DNA from: Marinomonas sp. SBI8L
GTDB lineage: Bacteria > Pseudomonadota > Gammaproteobacteria > Pseudomonadales > Marinomonadaceae
DNA: 64,000 nucleotides
Direction: 5' to 3'
Assembly (NCBI RefSeq): GCF_001624705.1
Contig: NZ_JSEO01000011.1
Coordinates: 62,001 to 126,000, forward strand
The translations under genes were made by a program, and so were the position numbers. How positions within the stretch are numbered: the stretch's first letter is position 1; each line of letters opens with the position of its first letter. The notes beneath the pieces were generated by a model. It made no database searches. It was given only the letters and a program-made list of their open reading frames with translations, and was not told the origin of the DNA. Positions 34,857 through 43,552 of the stretch are shown one piece after another.

Positions 34857-35675
34857 ATGGCTCAAGACGATACGGTATTTTTCAAGAAAAGCCCCTTATT
34901 GCCCTATGCTGAATTACGTCAAGCCAATGGTTCAAGCGCCTGTTACCAGACTCACAGCCATGATGAGTTCTCCTTTGGAGTGATAGATAAAGGCCGAGCT
35001 AACTATCAAAACCTGCATAAGCACAATGACATCATCCAAGGGGATACGGTTACCATAAACCCCGGAGATGCGCATTCTTGTAACCCTGCCGATGGTGAAT
35101 GGTCCTATCGTATGCTCTTCTTAGATGCGAATTATGTGGGTCAGCAACAACACGAGATTTTCAAAGGAGATGCTTGGGATTTCTTGCCTTTTGATGACAA
35201 TTACCAGAGAGATGCGAGAAGTTACCAACTTTTTGAGCAGCTTTTTAATAGCTTGTTATCACAAAATGACCTACTGGCTGCCGAGTGCTTGTTACTGGAC
35301 TATATACAACATGCCTTTGAAGCCAAATATGCTAAACACCCAGACCTGATTCGTCCTGATATTAATCGAGTTAGCCGTGTTAAAGACATGATAATGGATG
35401 CCCTAGAGCAAAATATCGCCTTGGATGATTTCTCCCAAGAAGTGGGTTTGAGCCGTTATCACCTAGTACGTAGTTTTAAACAGGCATATGGTCAATCCCC
35501 CCACGCTTTTCAGCTAGATCAGCGTATCAAGAAAGCCAAACTGCTACTGCAAGATGGTCGAAGCCTGATTGATACCGCAAGTGATTTAGGCTTTGCAGAT
35601 CAAAGCCACTTTCAACGACATTTCAAAAAACGCATGGCTATCACCCCAAGACACTATCAGTCTTTTTTTGTGTGA
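34857..35675 (+). CDS. AraC-family transcriptional regulator
   Basis: This is a 272-aa protein. The N-terminal cupin-like sensor contains THSHDEFSFGVIDKGRANY and INPGDAHSCNP. The C-terminal double helix-turn-helix is VKDMIMDALEQNIALDDFSQEVGLSRYHLVRSFKQAYGQSPHAFQLDQRIKKAKLLLQDGRSLIDTASDLGFADQSHFQRHFKKRMAITPRHYQ. It probably controls the LysE gene directly upstream, from which it is separated by 20 bases (AAGGAGG ribosome site). Confidence 0.9.
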   Translation: MAQDDTVFFKKSPLLPYAELRQANGSSACYQTHSHDEFSFGVIDKGRANYQNLHKHNDIIQGDTVTINPGDAHSCNPADGEWSYRMLFLDANYVGQQQHEIFKGDAWDFLPFDDNYQRDARSYQLFEQLFNSLLSQNDLLAAECLLLDYIQHAFEAKYAKHPDLIRPDINRVSRVKDMIMDALEQNIALDDFSQEVGLSRYHLVRSFKQAYGQSPHAFQLDQRIKKAKLLLQDGRSLIDTASDLGFADQSHFQRHFKKRMAITPRHYQSFFV

Positions 35676-35816
35676 AATCAATGTATTGATTAAAACTCTC
35701 TGTTAACAGCCTAGTTTTATGTCTTTTTGAAACAGCTCCTTTTATCTTTTAAATCATAACCTTTGCGTTGCTAATATTTAGCTAGTTGAAGTAGAAGCTT
35801 CTCTTATAAAAAGGAA

Positions 35817-35874
35817 TTTCCCGAAACGGGAAAAATATATTGACGGAATATTAAGTATTTCCCATAATGGGAAA
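35817..35874 (+). promoter_or_regulatory. higBA promoter with two palindromic operators
   Basis: Two near-identical palindromes, TTTCCC-N5-GGGAAA at 35817-35833 and at 35858-35874, have centres 41 bp apart (about four helical turns). The promoter TTGACG (35840-35845), 17-bp spacer, CATAAT (35863-35868) places the -10 box inside the second operator. Transcription would begin only about 8-9 bases before the toxin ATG. HigA binding would block RNA polymerase directly. Confidence 0.8.
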
Positions 35875-35883
35875 AGGAAGTGT

Positions 35884-36183
35884 ATGCGAATTATATCGAG
35901 AGCAAGTTTGCGTGATTTTTGGCTACAAGCAAGTTATCGAGATGCTGAACAGCCGCTCAAATCCTGGTATGACGAAGTTAAAAAGGCTAACTGGAAAACG
36001 CCACAAGATATAAAAGCGTTATACCGAAGTGCTAGTTTTGTTGGTAATAACCGAGTTGTATTTAATATTCATGGGAATAAATACCGTTTAATTGTCGCGG
36101 TTAATTATGCTTTTGCCATGGTTTATGTGCGTTTTGTTGGTACTCATGCCCAGTATGACAAAGTGAATGCCGCAACTATCTAG
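35884..36183 (+). CDS. higB: HigB-type mRNA interferase toxin
   Basis: This 99-aa RelE-superfamily toxin of the HigB group starts MRIISRASLRDFWLQASYRDAEQPLKSWYDEVKKANWKTPQDIKALYRSASFV and continues NNRVVFNIHGNKYRLIVAVNYAFAMVYVRFVGTHAQYDKV, which is the conserved HigB core. It would cleave ribosome-bound mRNA. The toxin gene precedes the antitoxin, the order typical of higBA. The gap to the antitoxin gene is 62 bases, longer than usual. Confidence 0.93.
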   Translation: MRIISRASLRDFWLQASYRDAEQPLKSWYDEVKKANWKTPQDIKALYRSASFVGNNRVVFNIHGNKYRLIVAVNYAFAMVYVRFVGTHAQYDKVNAATI

Positions 36184-36245
36184 CTGTAACAAGATGAGTC
36201 AGAGTAAAAAAACCAAGATGTAAAAGACCAAGGGGAAAATAGAAA

Positions 36246-36602
36246 ATGCAAATTAAGCCAATTAAAACAGCCCAAGATCATAAAGCTGCCCTTGCTCGAA
36301 TCGAAGAGCTTTGGGAGGCCGAGCTTAATACGCCAGAGGGTGATGAGCTTGAAATTCTTGGCACTTTAGTCAATGTGTTTGAAGAAACACATTTCCCTAT
36401 AGATCCACCTAACCCTATCGAAGCCATTCGATTTCGTATGGAACAACAAGGCCTTGAAGATAAAGATCTAGTGCCCCTTTTGGGAACCCGCAGCCGAGTG
36501 ACAGAGATTTTAAAATTTCAGCGTCGTTTATCTTTGAATATGATACGTAAATTGCATAAAGGGCTGAACATTCCTCTGGATATTCTCATTAAGGATTATT
36601 AA
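36246..36602 (+). CDS. higA: HigA-type antitoxin
   Basis: This is a 118-aa protein. The N-terminal half is acidic and helical (EELWEAELNTPEGDELEILGTLVNVFEETHFPIDPPNPIEAIRFRMEQQGL). The C-terminal half is a helix-turn-helix of the XRE family (LVPLLGTRSRVTEILKFQRRLSLNMIRKLHKGLNIPLDILI). It neutralises HigB and should bind the two TTTCCC-N5-GGGAAA palindromes upstream of the pair. Confidence 0.92.
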   Translation: MQIKPIKTAQDHKAALARIEELWEAELNTPEGDELEILGTLVNVFEETHFPIDPPNPIEAIRFRMEQQGLEDKDLVPLLGTRSRVTEILKFQRRLSLNMIRKLHKGLNIPLDILIKDY

Positions 36603-36741
36603 TCAATGATGATAATCCTTTGCTAAAACATTCCACAGAAAACAAAACTCATACTAGATTCATCTATTCACCATCAAAACTCACGCCTCAAATACCGTCT
36701 TCAAACTAACAAGCTAAACTTTATCATTCACTATTATAAAA

Positions 36742-36828
36742 TTTATTCTTGTACATTTTTGGTTTATGTACAAGAATAAACTTATACAAAATATTTAATT
36801 GTATAGATAGCTATCTGTTTTTGTACAA
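36742..36828 (+). promoter_or_regulatory. array of TGTACA-type palindromes (putative LitR/CarH operators)
   Basis: Module 1 is a perfect 15-bp inverted repeat (36742-36756 and 36766-36780) containing TGTACA-N11-TGTACA. Module 2 is TATACAA (36783-36789), a 9-bp spacer and TTGTATA (36799-36805), that is TATACA-N11-TGTATA. The palindrome AGATAGCTATCT (36805-36816) and a third TTGTACAA (36821-36828) follow. Module centres are 33 and about 30 bp apart. The sites precede a photolyase operon, the usual target of LitR/CarH-type MerR photoreceptors. Confidence 0.7.
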
Positions 36829-36853
36829 CTTGATGGGTCTAGTGGAGAGGGCT

Positions 36854-38056
36854 ATGTCTTTTGAAAGTGAAATACCTGTTAAAAAAGAAGAAGCTGCGAG
36901 TCGTGAAACATCCGCTGAGTGTATTGATGTTGCGATTATCGGAGCAGGGACATCAGGGTGTTTGATGGCGAACTTGTTGCAGGAAGCAGATATTAATTGT
37001 GTTTTGATTGAAAAAAGCCGTGGTCTAGGAGGGCGTTGTAGTCGCAGGCGTGTAACGGTTTCTGCGCCTTTATCGGCTTCTCCAAATAGGCTGTCTAACA
37101 AGGGCACGAATAACGAACATCAAGTAAGCCTTGATATGGGGGCCGCGTCATTTTCGCCAGAATCTATTAAGTATAAGGCCCTTGAAGATCGCATTCATAC
37201 TTGGCAAGAAGCCGGGGTTTTGACCTCTTGGCGCTATCAGACTTGTCACTTTGGGTTCGAAGCCTTTGAGCACCTTGAAGAGCCAGCCTTCGAGCTGACT
37301 GCGTTTCCTTCTATGAACACTTGGCACAAACATATGGCAACTGGGGTCAGGCAAATTACCTCTTGTCGGGTCAGCCAAATTAATCAAATGAGTTCGGTAT
37401 GGTACTTATACGATGAGGAGGGGGAGCTTATTGTGATGGCCAATAAGGTCGTTATCACCAGCCCTGCTGAGCAAGCCTTAGACTTGTTAACTGCCTCAGA
37501 ATTAGTTGAAAAATCAGCAGAATATCAAAGCGTTAAGACGGCTTCTGAGATGAGTTTGGGGCAGTATGTTTGTGCTATAGAAACCAATACTTTTTTTGAT
37601 CACAGGGTTGGTGTGTATCAAGGAGGGCATGGCATTTTAGCGAAAGCGACTCGTTTATCTTATAAAAGCATTTTGCATGAGGCGGTCAATCATGCCACCG
37701 ATAAAGATATCTGGATGCTAGAAAGCTGTCCTAAATGGGCCAAGGCACAAGAACAAGAGGGTGTTTCTCACGAAGAAGCTGCTTTAGAGATGGCCCAAGC
37801 CTTCTGTTTACAGTTTGCCATTCATGATCCAGTGCGTATTTTAACGTCCCATTACTGGCGTTTAGCTCGGCATAGGGTGGGTTCAGATGAAAGCCTCTCT
37901 TATATTTTAGATACAGAATCCAATCTAGGGATTTGTGGAGACTGGTTAGATTCTGGTGACGTTGCAGGAGCGCTTAACAGTGCTCAAAGTCTTTTTAATG
38001 CTATGAATCAAGAACTTATAAATTCTGATCTAAATCAGCAAGAGGAGAGGATATGA
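36854..38056 (+). CDS. FAD-dependent oxidoreductase (renalase/amine oxidase-like)
   Basis: This 400-aa flavoprotein has a dinucleotide-binding fold, IDVAIIGAGTSGCLMANLLQEADINCVLIEKSRGLGGRCSRRR, and an FAD C-terminal motif region near LGICGDWLDSGDVAGALNSAQSLFNAM. The frame runs upstream to 36749, but that part overlaps the palindromic operator array. The ATG at 36854 with GGAGAGG is the better start. The gene overlaps the following SDR gene by four bases. Homologues of this family neighbour phrB in other gammaproteobacteria, where they belong to the light-induced regulon. The substrate is unknown. Confidence 0.85.
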   Translation: MSFESEIPVKKEEAASRETSAECIDVAIIGAGTSGCLMANLLQEADINCVLIEKSRGLGGRCSRRRVTVSAPLSASPNRLSNKGTNNEHQVSLDMGAASFSPESIKYKALEDRIHTWQEAGVLTSWRYQTCHFGFEAFEHLEEPAFELTAFPSMNTWHKHMATGVRQITSCRVSQINQMSSVWYLYDEEGELIVMANKVVITSPAEQALDLLTASELVEKSAEYQSVKTASEMSLGQYVCAIETNTFFDHRVGVYQGGHGILAKATRLSYKSILHEAVNHATDKDIWMLESCPKWAKAQEQEGVSHEEAALEMAQAFCLQFAIHDPVRILTSHYWRLARHRVGSDESLSYILDTESNLGICGDWLDSGDVAGALNSAQSLFNAMNQELINSDLNQQEERI

Positions 38057-38817
38057 GCACTTTCGAAGAGACTCTTAAAGCTGCCAATATTAAAAAAGTT
38101 GTCATCCTTGGCTGCTCTGGTGCCATAGGTAATGCCCTCGTTGAGACGCTTATTAGCCGCTTTCCTGAGGCGAGTGTTTATGGTTTTTCTCGCACTTCTC
38201 ATTCTCACTCCTTTAGTGAAAAATTAGATAGATATCAAGAAGCTAGGATTGATTATGAGGATGAAGAGTCAATCGCGAAATGTGCTGCTTTGGCGGCAGA
38301 AACGGGCCCGCTTGATTTAGTCATAGTGGCGACTGGCATATTGCATCAAGGAGGGCTAATGCCAGAGAAATCATTGAGAGACTTATCGGCTGAAAAAATG
38401 ATGGCGCTTTATCAAGCCAACTGCATTACGCCCACTCTTTTGGCCAAACATTTTATTCCGCAACTAAGTAAAAAGTCAGCCTCGGTTTTTGCCGCCTTAT
38501 CAGCCAGAGTGGGCAGTATCTCTGATAATGCTTTAGGTGGCTGGTATGCTTATCGTGCTTCTAAATCTGCCCTTAATATGGTGATTAAAAATGCGGGCAT
38601 TGAAACCGCAAGACGTAACAAGAGCGCCATCATAGTGGGCTTGCATCCAGGCACAGTAGACAGTGATTTATCTAAGCCATTTCAGGCCAATGTCCCTGCA
38701 GGTAAGCTCTTTCGACCTCTTGATTCAGCAAATTATTTATTGGAAACCCTATTAGAGTTAACTCCCAGTCAAACGGGTAAATGCTTTGCTTGGGATGGTC
38801 AGGAGATAGCCCCATGA
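38053..38817 (+). CDS. short-chain dehydrogenase/reductase (CsgA-like)
   Basis: This 254-aa NAD(P)-dependent SDR has the cofactor motif VVILGCSGAIGNALVETLI, the DLVIVATGILHQGG segment (NNAG equivalent), the active-site Ser in SVFAALSARVGSI, and YAYRASKSALNM for the catalytic YxxxK. The gene overlaps its upstream neighbour by four bases and phrB by four bases, so the three form one translationally coupled operon. Its substrate in the light response is unknown. Confidence 0.87.
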   Translation: MSTFEETLKAANIKKVVILGCSGAIGNALVETLISRFPEASVYGFSRTSHSHSFSEKLDRYQEARIDYEDEESIAKCAALAAETGPLDLVIVATGILHQGGLMPEKSLRDLSAEKMMALYQANCITPTLLAKHFIPQLSKKSASVFAALSARVGSISDNALGGWYAYRASKSALNMVIKNAGIETARRNKSAIIVGLHPGTVDSDLSKPFQANVPAGKLFRPLDSANYLLETLLELTPSQTGKCFAWDGQEIAP

Positions 38818-40241
38818 ATAGACCTTTAGTGATTCATTGGTTTCGCCAAGACCTACGTTTATCTGATAACCCTGCATTAATGGCAGCGGTTAACCAAGGA
38901 AACGTTCTGCCTATTTATATTCTTGATGATAAGAATGCTAACGAATGGGCGATGGGAGGAGCCAGCCGCTGGTGGTTACATCATTCTTTAAATGCGCTAG
39001 ATACCACACTCGCTGGACGTTTAAACTTGTATAAGGGTGAGCCGCTTCAGGTGCTGTTAGCGCTTATTGAGAGGCTTGGTGTGACGCATGTGGTTTGGAA
39101 TCGTTGTTATGAGCCTTGGCGCATGCGACGAGATGAGAAGATTAAGCTGGCACTGAAAGAGAAGGGTATTCAAGTCGAAAGCTATAATGGGTCGCTTCTA
39201 TGGGAGCCTTGGCAGATTAAAAAGCCGGACGGCACAGCATATAAAGTTTTCACACCTTTTTATCGTAAAGGTTGTTTAAAAGCCGAAATGCCAAGGGAAC
39301 CTTTGCCCAGACCTGACAATAATGATGTTTATCTTGTTGATGATAACTGTCAGACCTTAGAGCGTTTAAATCTCTTGCCAAAAGTGGCTTGGGATGAGGC
39401 ATTTAAAGGCCTGTGGCAGATAGGGGAAGACAAGGCGCAAAGTCAGTTTTTTCAGTTCCTAAAAGAAGGCTTAGCTAATTATAAAGAAGGTCGTAATATC
39501 CCTTCAAAGTCTTTTGTGACACGCCTTTCTCCTCATATTCATTTTGGTGAGATCTCGCCAAATCAGCTCTGGTATGGGGCGCAAAGAGAAGCAGATAATG
39601 AGCACGTCGATCATTTTTGTAGTGAGCTTGGTTGGCGTGAATTCTCCTATAGCCAATTGTTTTTGAATCCAGACTTACCTACTCAAAACCTTCAACCTAA
39701 GTTTGATGACTTCCCTTGGTTGGCAGACGATGGAACCCATGAAGGCGCGCTACTCAGGGCTTGGCAACAAGGAAAAACAGGCATTCCCATGGTTGATGCT
39801 GGTATGCGAGAGCTATGGCAAACAGGTTATATGCATAACAGGGTACGCATGATTGTTGCTTCCTTTTTGGTTAAAAATTTGCGTATTCACTGGCATCACG
39901 GTGAGCGCTGGTTTTGGGATACTTTATTGGATGCGGATCTTGCTAACAACAGTGCCAGTTGGCAGTGGGTTGCAGGTTCTGGTGCAGATGCCGCCCCATA
40001 CTTCAGGATATTTAACCCTGTAGTACAGGGGCAGAAATTTGATGGGGAAGGAGAGTATATTAAAAAGTTTGTACCCGAAATTTCTTTGTTACCGAAAAAG
40101 TACCTATTCTCCCCTTGGGAGGCTCCTGAACTCGTGCTGCAAGAGGCTGGCGTTAAATTGGGAGAGACTTACCCTAACCCTATCATTGATTTAAAAGCCT
40201 CCCGCGAAGCCGCATTAGAGGCATTTAAATCACTTAAATAA
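38814..40241 (+). CDS. phrB: deoxyribodipyrimidine photolyase
   Basis: This 475-aa enzyme uses blue light to repair cyclobutane pyrimidine dimers. The N-terminal antenna domain starts VIHWFRQDLRLSDNPAL. The FAD domain contains SPHIHFGEISPNQLW, CSELGWREFSYSQLF, GIPMVDAGMRELWQTGYMHNRVRMIVASFLVKNL and WFWDTLLDADLANNSASWQWVAGSGADAAPYFRIFNPVVQGQKFD. This includes the electron-transfer Trp residues and the Asn of class I CPD photolyases. The ATG at 38814 (AGGAG upstream) is used; the longer frame overlaps the SDR gene. It is the last gene of the putative light operon. Confidence 0.95.
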   Translation: MNRPLVIHWFRQDLRLSDNPALMAAVNQGNVLPIYILDDKNANEWAMGGASRWWLHHSLNALDTTLAGRLNLYKGEPLQVLLALIERLGVTHVVWNRCYEPWRMRRDEKIKLALKEKGIQVESYNGSLLWEPWQIKKPDGTAYKVFTPFYRKGCLKAEMPREPLPRPDNNDVYLVDDNCQTLERLNLLPKVAWDEAFKGLWQIGEDKAQSQFFQFLKEGLANYKEGRNIPSKSFVTRLSPHIHFGEISPNQLWYGAQREADNEHVDHFCSELGWREFSYSQLFLNPDLPTQNLQPKFDDFPWLADDGTHEGALLRAWQQGKTGIPMVDAGMRELWQTGYMHNRVRMIVASFLVKNLRIHWHHGERWFWDTLLDADLANNSASWQWVAGSGADAAPYFRIFNPVVQGQKFDGEGEYIKKFVPEISLLPKKYLFSPWEAPELVLQEAGVKLGETYPNPIIDLKASREAALEAFKSLK

Positions 40242-40259
40242 GCACTTTTTTGCTCGGTT

Positions 40260-41429
40260 TTAGCTACCCAGTATCTTCATAGGAAGTGAGAGGGCTTCGT
40301 TATCGCCTTGGCCTAGCACATAAATAATGCTGGCTAGGGTAATCATGGTGCCCAGATACCAAACGATAGAGAAAATTTGCCCATACCTATCTAGCGGTAA
40401 TAGCTGATTATGCTTGCGCATTTTCCATTCCATCATGATTTCACTACTACCGATCGCAAGCATAAGAGCAAGCAAGGCTAGGCCAAAGTAGTAACTCGTT
40501 AGTACACCTAATGCCGCCCCAAGAATACATAATACCAAGCCCACCACAGAGTGCATGGAGAAGGTAATACTCTTCATAATATGACCCCCATCTAATGGCA
40601 AAATAGGTAATAAATTGAAGAGATTAAGTAGGGCATTATAAACCGCGAGCCCAGCAAACATTTCTATGCCAGTGAACCAGTAAATAACTAAGCTGGCTAA
40701 GGATAAGAGCAGACCGAAGAAAGGCCCCATTATGGCAATCACTACTTCTTGCCAGCGGGTGTTTATTTTATTTTCTGAGAGTGCCAAACCGCCCACAAAG
40801 GGGATTAGATAAATGCCTTTGGTTTTCATACCAAAGTATTTCATGGCTCTAATATGGCCATATTCATGTACCACAAGGCAGAGGATTAAACCCAAAGCAA
40901 AAGGCAGTGAAAACAACCAAGAGTAAGCTGCTAAACTGCCCGCAACTAGCAAGGCTTTGATGACCTTAACGCTTTTAAATAATTTAAAGGCTAAAGACAT
41001 TAAGCCAAACGCGCTGACCTTTTCTTTTGGCCCTTGTCTTTCTTCTGGAATACGTTTTTCGATATCGGACTGTTGCACGCGATTAGAGCTAACCATTTCT
41101 TGGTTGATCTTGAGTTCATACTCTAAACTAAAGGGTTGCCAATCTAGCTGACAATTGAGCTCGCATAGGATTTCGGTTTCGCCATTTTGCAGGCTAAAAC
41201 TATGATTCGACATTGGGTCCGGATCTGCACTGGCACTTTTTTCTGAGACTAACTGATTATCCCAAAATAATGCCTGCCAACCAGATAAAGTGCCTTCTAA
41301 TCTTAGCTCTTTGCCCAAACAATCTATACTGAGTAATTGCACTGCAATTGTCCTACATTTGTGTGATGAGGGCTCATTATCATCAAAAAATGCCGTGTGA
41401 CAAGTTAGGGTATAAAACATTTGTTTCAC
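40260..41429 (-). CDS. M50 (site-2 protease-like) intramembrane metalloprotease
   Basis: This is a 389-aa protein. Residues 1-140 form a soluble, beta-like domain of unknown type. A membrane part follows with zinc site HEYGH (188-192) in LCLVVHEYGHIRAMKYFGM and the second M50 motif LLPILPLDGGH (273-283), where the aspartate completes the metal site. Unlike RseP it has no visible PDZ domain between the motifs. Such proteases cut membrane-bound anti-sigma factors or signal peptides. No substrate is encoded nearby. It is divergent from the GGDEF-EAL gene and convergent with phrB. Confidence 0.85.
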   Translation of the reverse strand: MKQMFYTLTCHTAFFDDNEPSSHKCRTIAVQLLSIDCLGKELRLEGTLSGWQALFWDNQLVSEKSASADPDPMSNHSFSLQNGETEILCELNCQLDWQPFSLEYELKINQEMVSSNRVQQSDIEKRIPEERQGPKEKVSAFGLMSLAFKLFKSVKVIKALLVAGSLAAYSWLFSLPFALGLILCLVVHEYGHIRAMKYFGMKTKGIYLIPFVGGLALSENKINTRWQEVVIAIMGPFFGLLLSLASLVIYWFTGIEMFAGLAVYNALLNLFNLLPILPLDGGHIMKSITFSMHSVVGLVLCILGAALGVLTSYYFGLALLALMLAIGSSEIMMEWKMRKHNQLLPLDRYGQIFSIVWYLGTMITLASIIYVLGQGDNEALSLPMKILGS

Positions 41430-41541
41430 AATTGTGGATTTATGTGAATTTACACATATTCGAGTGTTCAGTTTTTTATGCGCTTGTTACTATGATTGAG
41501 TGAAATGGACTCAACACAAACAATAAAAACTAAAGCCAGTT

Positions 41542-43494
41542 ATGAATGACCCTTTTAGTAAATTAAAAACAGCCGTCTGGGTTTACGATATAGATAACTT
41601 CTGTATCTCTTGGGCGAATGAAAAAGCATTGGAGCTTTGGGAAGCGGACAGTCCCGAAGAGCTACGCACACGAGATTTCAAAGTTGGTTCTTCGGATGCG
41701 GTAAGGTCTAGTTTATTAGACTACCAGCAGGCTTTTCGAAGAGGCGAAACACGAGGCGAATTTTGGACTTTTACGCCTAAGGATATCGTCAAAAAAGCCT
41801 TATTAATCATGAGCGGGCATGTGCTCAAAGATGGTCGTATGGCCATGCTGTGTGAAGCTCTTACCTTAGATCTGATTCCAGATATGGAGTTAGTTGGCTC
41901 GACTGTGATGATGTCGAGCTATCAGCTAGATGGCACCTTTATCAGTGCCAACCCACCTTTCAAAGAAGACATAGGTTCAGAAGACATTAGGTTGGATGAG
42001 TTGATTGTCATGGGCAGTAAACTGGCTCAGATTTATACCAGCTTAGAGTCCAGCGGCCAATTTAAAGGTGATGTTCTATGTCGCCGTCAAGGGATGGAAG
42101 TCTGGTACCACCTAGATGCTACCTTGTCCTCTCAAGATGGTATGAAAAAAATTCTAATCCACCAATACAATATTCATAATCGTAAGTTACAAGAAAGAGC
42201 CTTCGAAAAAGATTCTCACACAGACCTGTTGACTGGTTTATTAAACCGCAGAGGCTTATTTGATCGCCTACAAAGTTATCGTGATGAAAAGAAACATTTC
42301 GCCATTTTTTACCTCGATCTAGATGGTTTTAAGATGATCAATGATTCATTTGGTCATGCTTGTGGTGATCAGGTGCTTAAATCGGTTTCTGCTCGATTGT
42401 CTGCAACCCTATTTTCTAAAGGGCACGCTTGTCGTTTTGGTGGTGATGAGTTTATTTGGACCTGTGGTTTGGATGAGTTGCCATTGCCTATCGATGTGTT
42501 GAGCGATAAGTTATTAAACGCCGTTTCCCATACCTTTTATGGTGAGTTTGGTGTGCCTATGGATGTGGCTGCCAGTGTCGGTTCGGCAATTTACCCTCAA
42601 GACGGTATTACTACCCAAGAGATTATCAGTTGCGCCGATGCTGCCATGTATATGGCAAAACGAACGGGTAAGCGCCGTGCTGTTTGTTATCGTCCTGGTA
42701 TGGAGAAAGAGAACAAGCGACTGGGGATTCTGGCGCAGAACCTTTCTCAAGCTATTAAAAACCGTGAACTGAGTTTGCATTACCAGCCTATTTATCATGT
42801 TGGCACCAATAAAATCGATTCTTATGAAGCGCTTATTCGATGGCAGTGTGAGTCGCTAGGTTATATTTCAGCTGATGAGACAATACGTATTGCGGAATCC
42901 ACCGGTCTGATACATAGCATAGAAAACTGGGTTATCAGGCAGGCCTTGCAAGATCTTAAAGAGTTCCGTGAGGGCTCAGATGACAGTATTCGCATGTCGA
43001 TAAATATTTCTGGCTTGCACCTGGCCCAAGCGGATTTCGTTAGTAGCTTGGAAGAGAAGATCATTCAAGCTGGGCTTAAACCACAAGATGTGATTGTTGA
43101 GCTAACAGAAACGGCTTTGCTAGATGGCATAGATGATGAAGACAGTAATGTTAATCAACTACATAAATTAGGTGTGGGCATTAGCATTGATGACTTTGGT
43201 ACTGGCTACTCATCTTTAGCTTATCTACATAAGATTCCCGCCGATGTGGTAAAAATTGATAAGTCTTTTGTCGAGCAAGTGGGGAAAGACAGCCGCACCA
43301 TAGATTATATCCATCGACTTATTTCATCCCTTGGTAAAACCACCTTGGTGGAGGGAGTTGAAACCCAAGAGCAAAAAGAAATTGTTCAGGCTTTAGGTAT
43401 TAATCTGCATCAAGGTTATTGGTTCTCTCGACCTCAGTCCCTTATGTTCTTTAAGAGCCAGCCCATTTCTCCAAGAGTGATAGAAATCGGCTAG
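41542..43494 (+). CDS. PAS-GGDEF-EAL cyclic di-GMP protein
   Basis: This 650-aa cytoplasmic protein has PAS-like sensor regions in residues 1-220, a GGDEF domain (SHTDLLTGLLNRRG to about 390) with intact GGDEF at 300-304, and an EAL domain with EAL at 429-431, DDFGTGYSSLAYL and VKIDKSFV. Both catalytic sites look intact, so it may make or break cyclic di-GMP. The usual inhibitory RxxD site five residues before GGDEF is absent (SKGH there). Phosphodiesterase action is the more common outcome for such hybrids. It probably regulates motility or attachment. Confidence 0.93.
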   Translation: MNDPFSKLKTAVWVYDIDNFCISWANEKALELWEADSPEELRTRDFKVGSSDAVRSSLLDYQQAFRRGETRGEFWTFTPKDIVKKALLIMSGHVLKDGRMAMLCEALTLDLIPDMELVGSTVMMSSYQLDGTFISANPPFKEDIGSEDIRLDELIVMGSKLAQIYTSLESSGQFKGDVLCRRQGMEVWYHLDATLSSQDGMKKILIHQYNIHNRKLQERAFEKDSHTDLLTGLLNRRGLFDRLQSYRDEKKHFAIFYLDLDGFKMINDSFGHACGDQVLKSVSARLSATLFSKGHACRFGGDEFIWTCGLDELPLPIDVLSDKLLNAVSHTFYGEFGVPMDVAASVGSAIYPQDGITTQEIISCADAAMYMAKRTGKRRAVCYRPGMEKENKRLGILAQNLSQAIKNRELSLHYQPIYHVGTNKIDSYEALIRWQCESLGYISADETIRIAESTGLIHSIENWVIRQALQDLKEFREGSDDSIRMSINISGLHLAQADFVSSLEEKIIQAGLKPQDVIVELTETALLDGIDDEDSNVNQLHKLGVGISIDDFGTGYSSLAYLHKIPADVVKIDKSFVEQVGKDSRTIDYIHRLISSLGKTTLVEGVETQEQKEIVQALGINLHQGYWFSRPQSLMFFKSQPISPRVIEIG

Positions 43495-43523
43495 CTGAGT
43501 GTCCTAGTCTGTTCCAGCTTTAT

Positions 43524-43552
43524 CGCGGTGGCTTCTAGTTAAAGCCATCGCG
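43524..43552. terminator. possible terminator hairpin between convergent genes
   Basis: CGCGGTGGCT (43524-43533) pairs with AGCCATCGCG (43543-43552) with one wobble pair. It overlaps the stop region of the Na/Pi cotransporter gene and lies 30 bases after the GGDEF-EAL stop. The U run is poor. Confidence 0.4.

Noticed and set aside
36749-36853. Longer N-terminus of the FAD oxidoreductase
   Set aside because: These 35 codons run through the perfect palindromes of the operator array, and the ATG at 36854 has a much better ribosome site.
41439-41458. Possible CRP site (TGTG-N6-CACA) between the M50 and GGDEF-EAL genes
   Set aside because: The spacer is two bases shorter than in real CRP sites.
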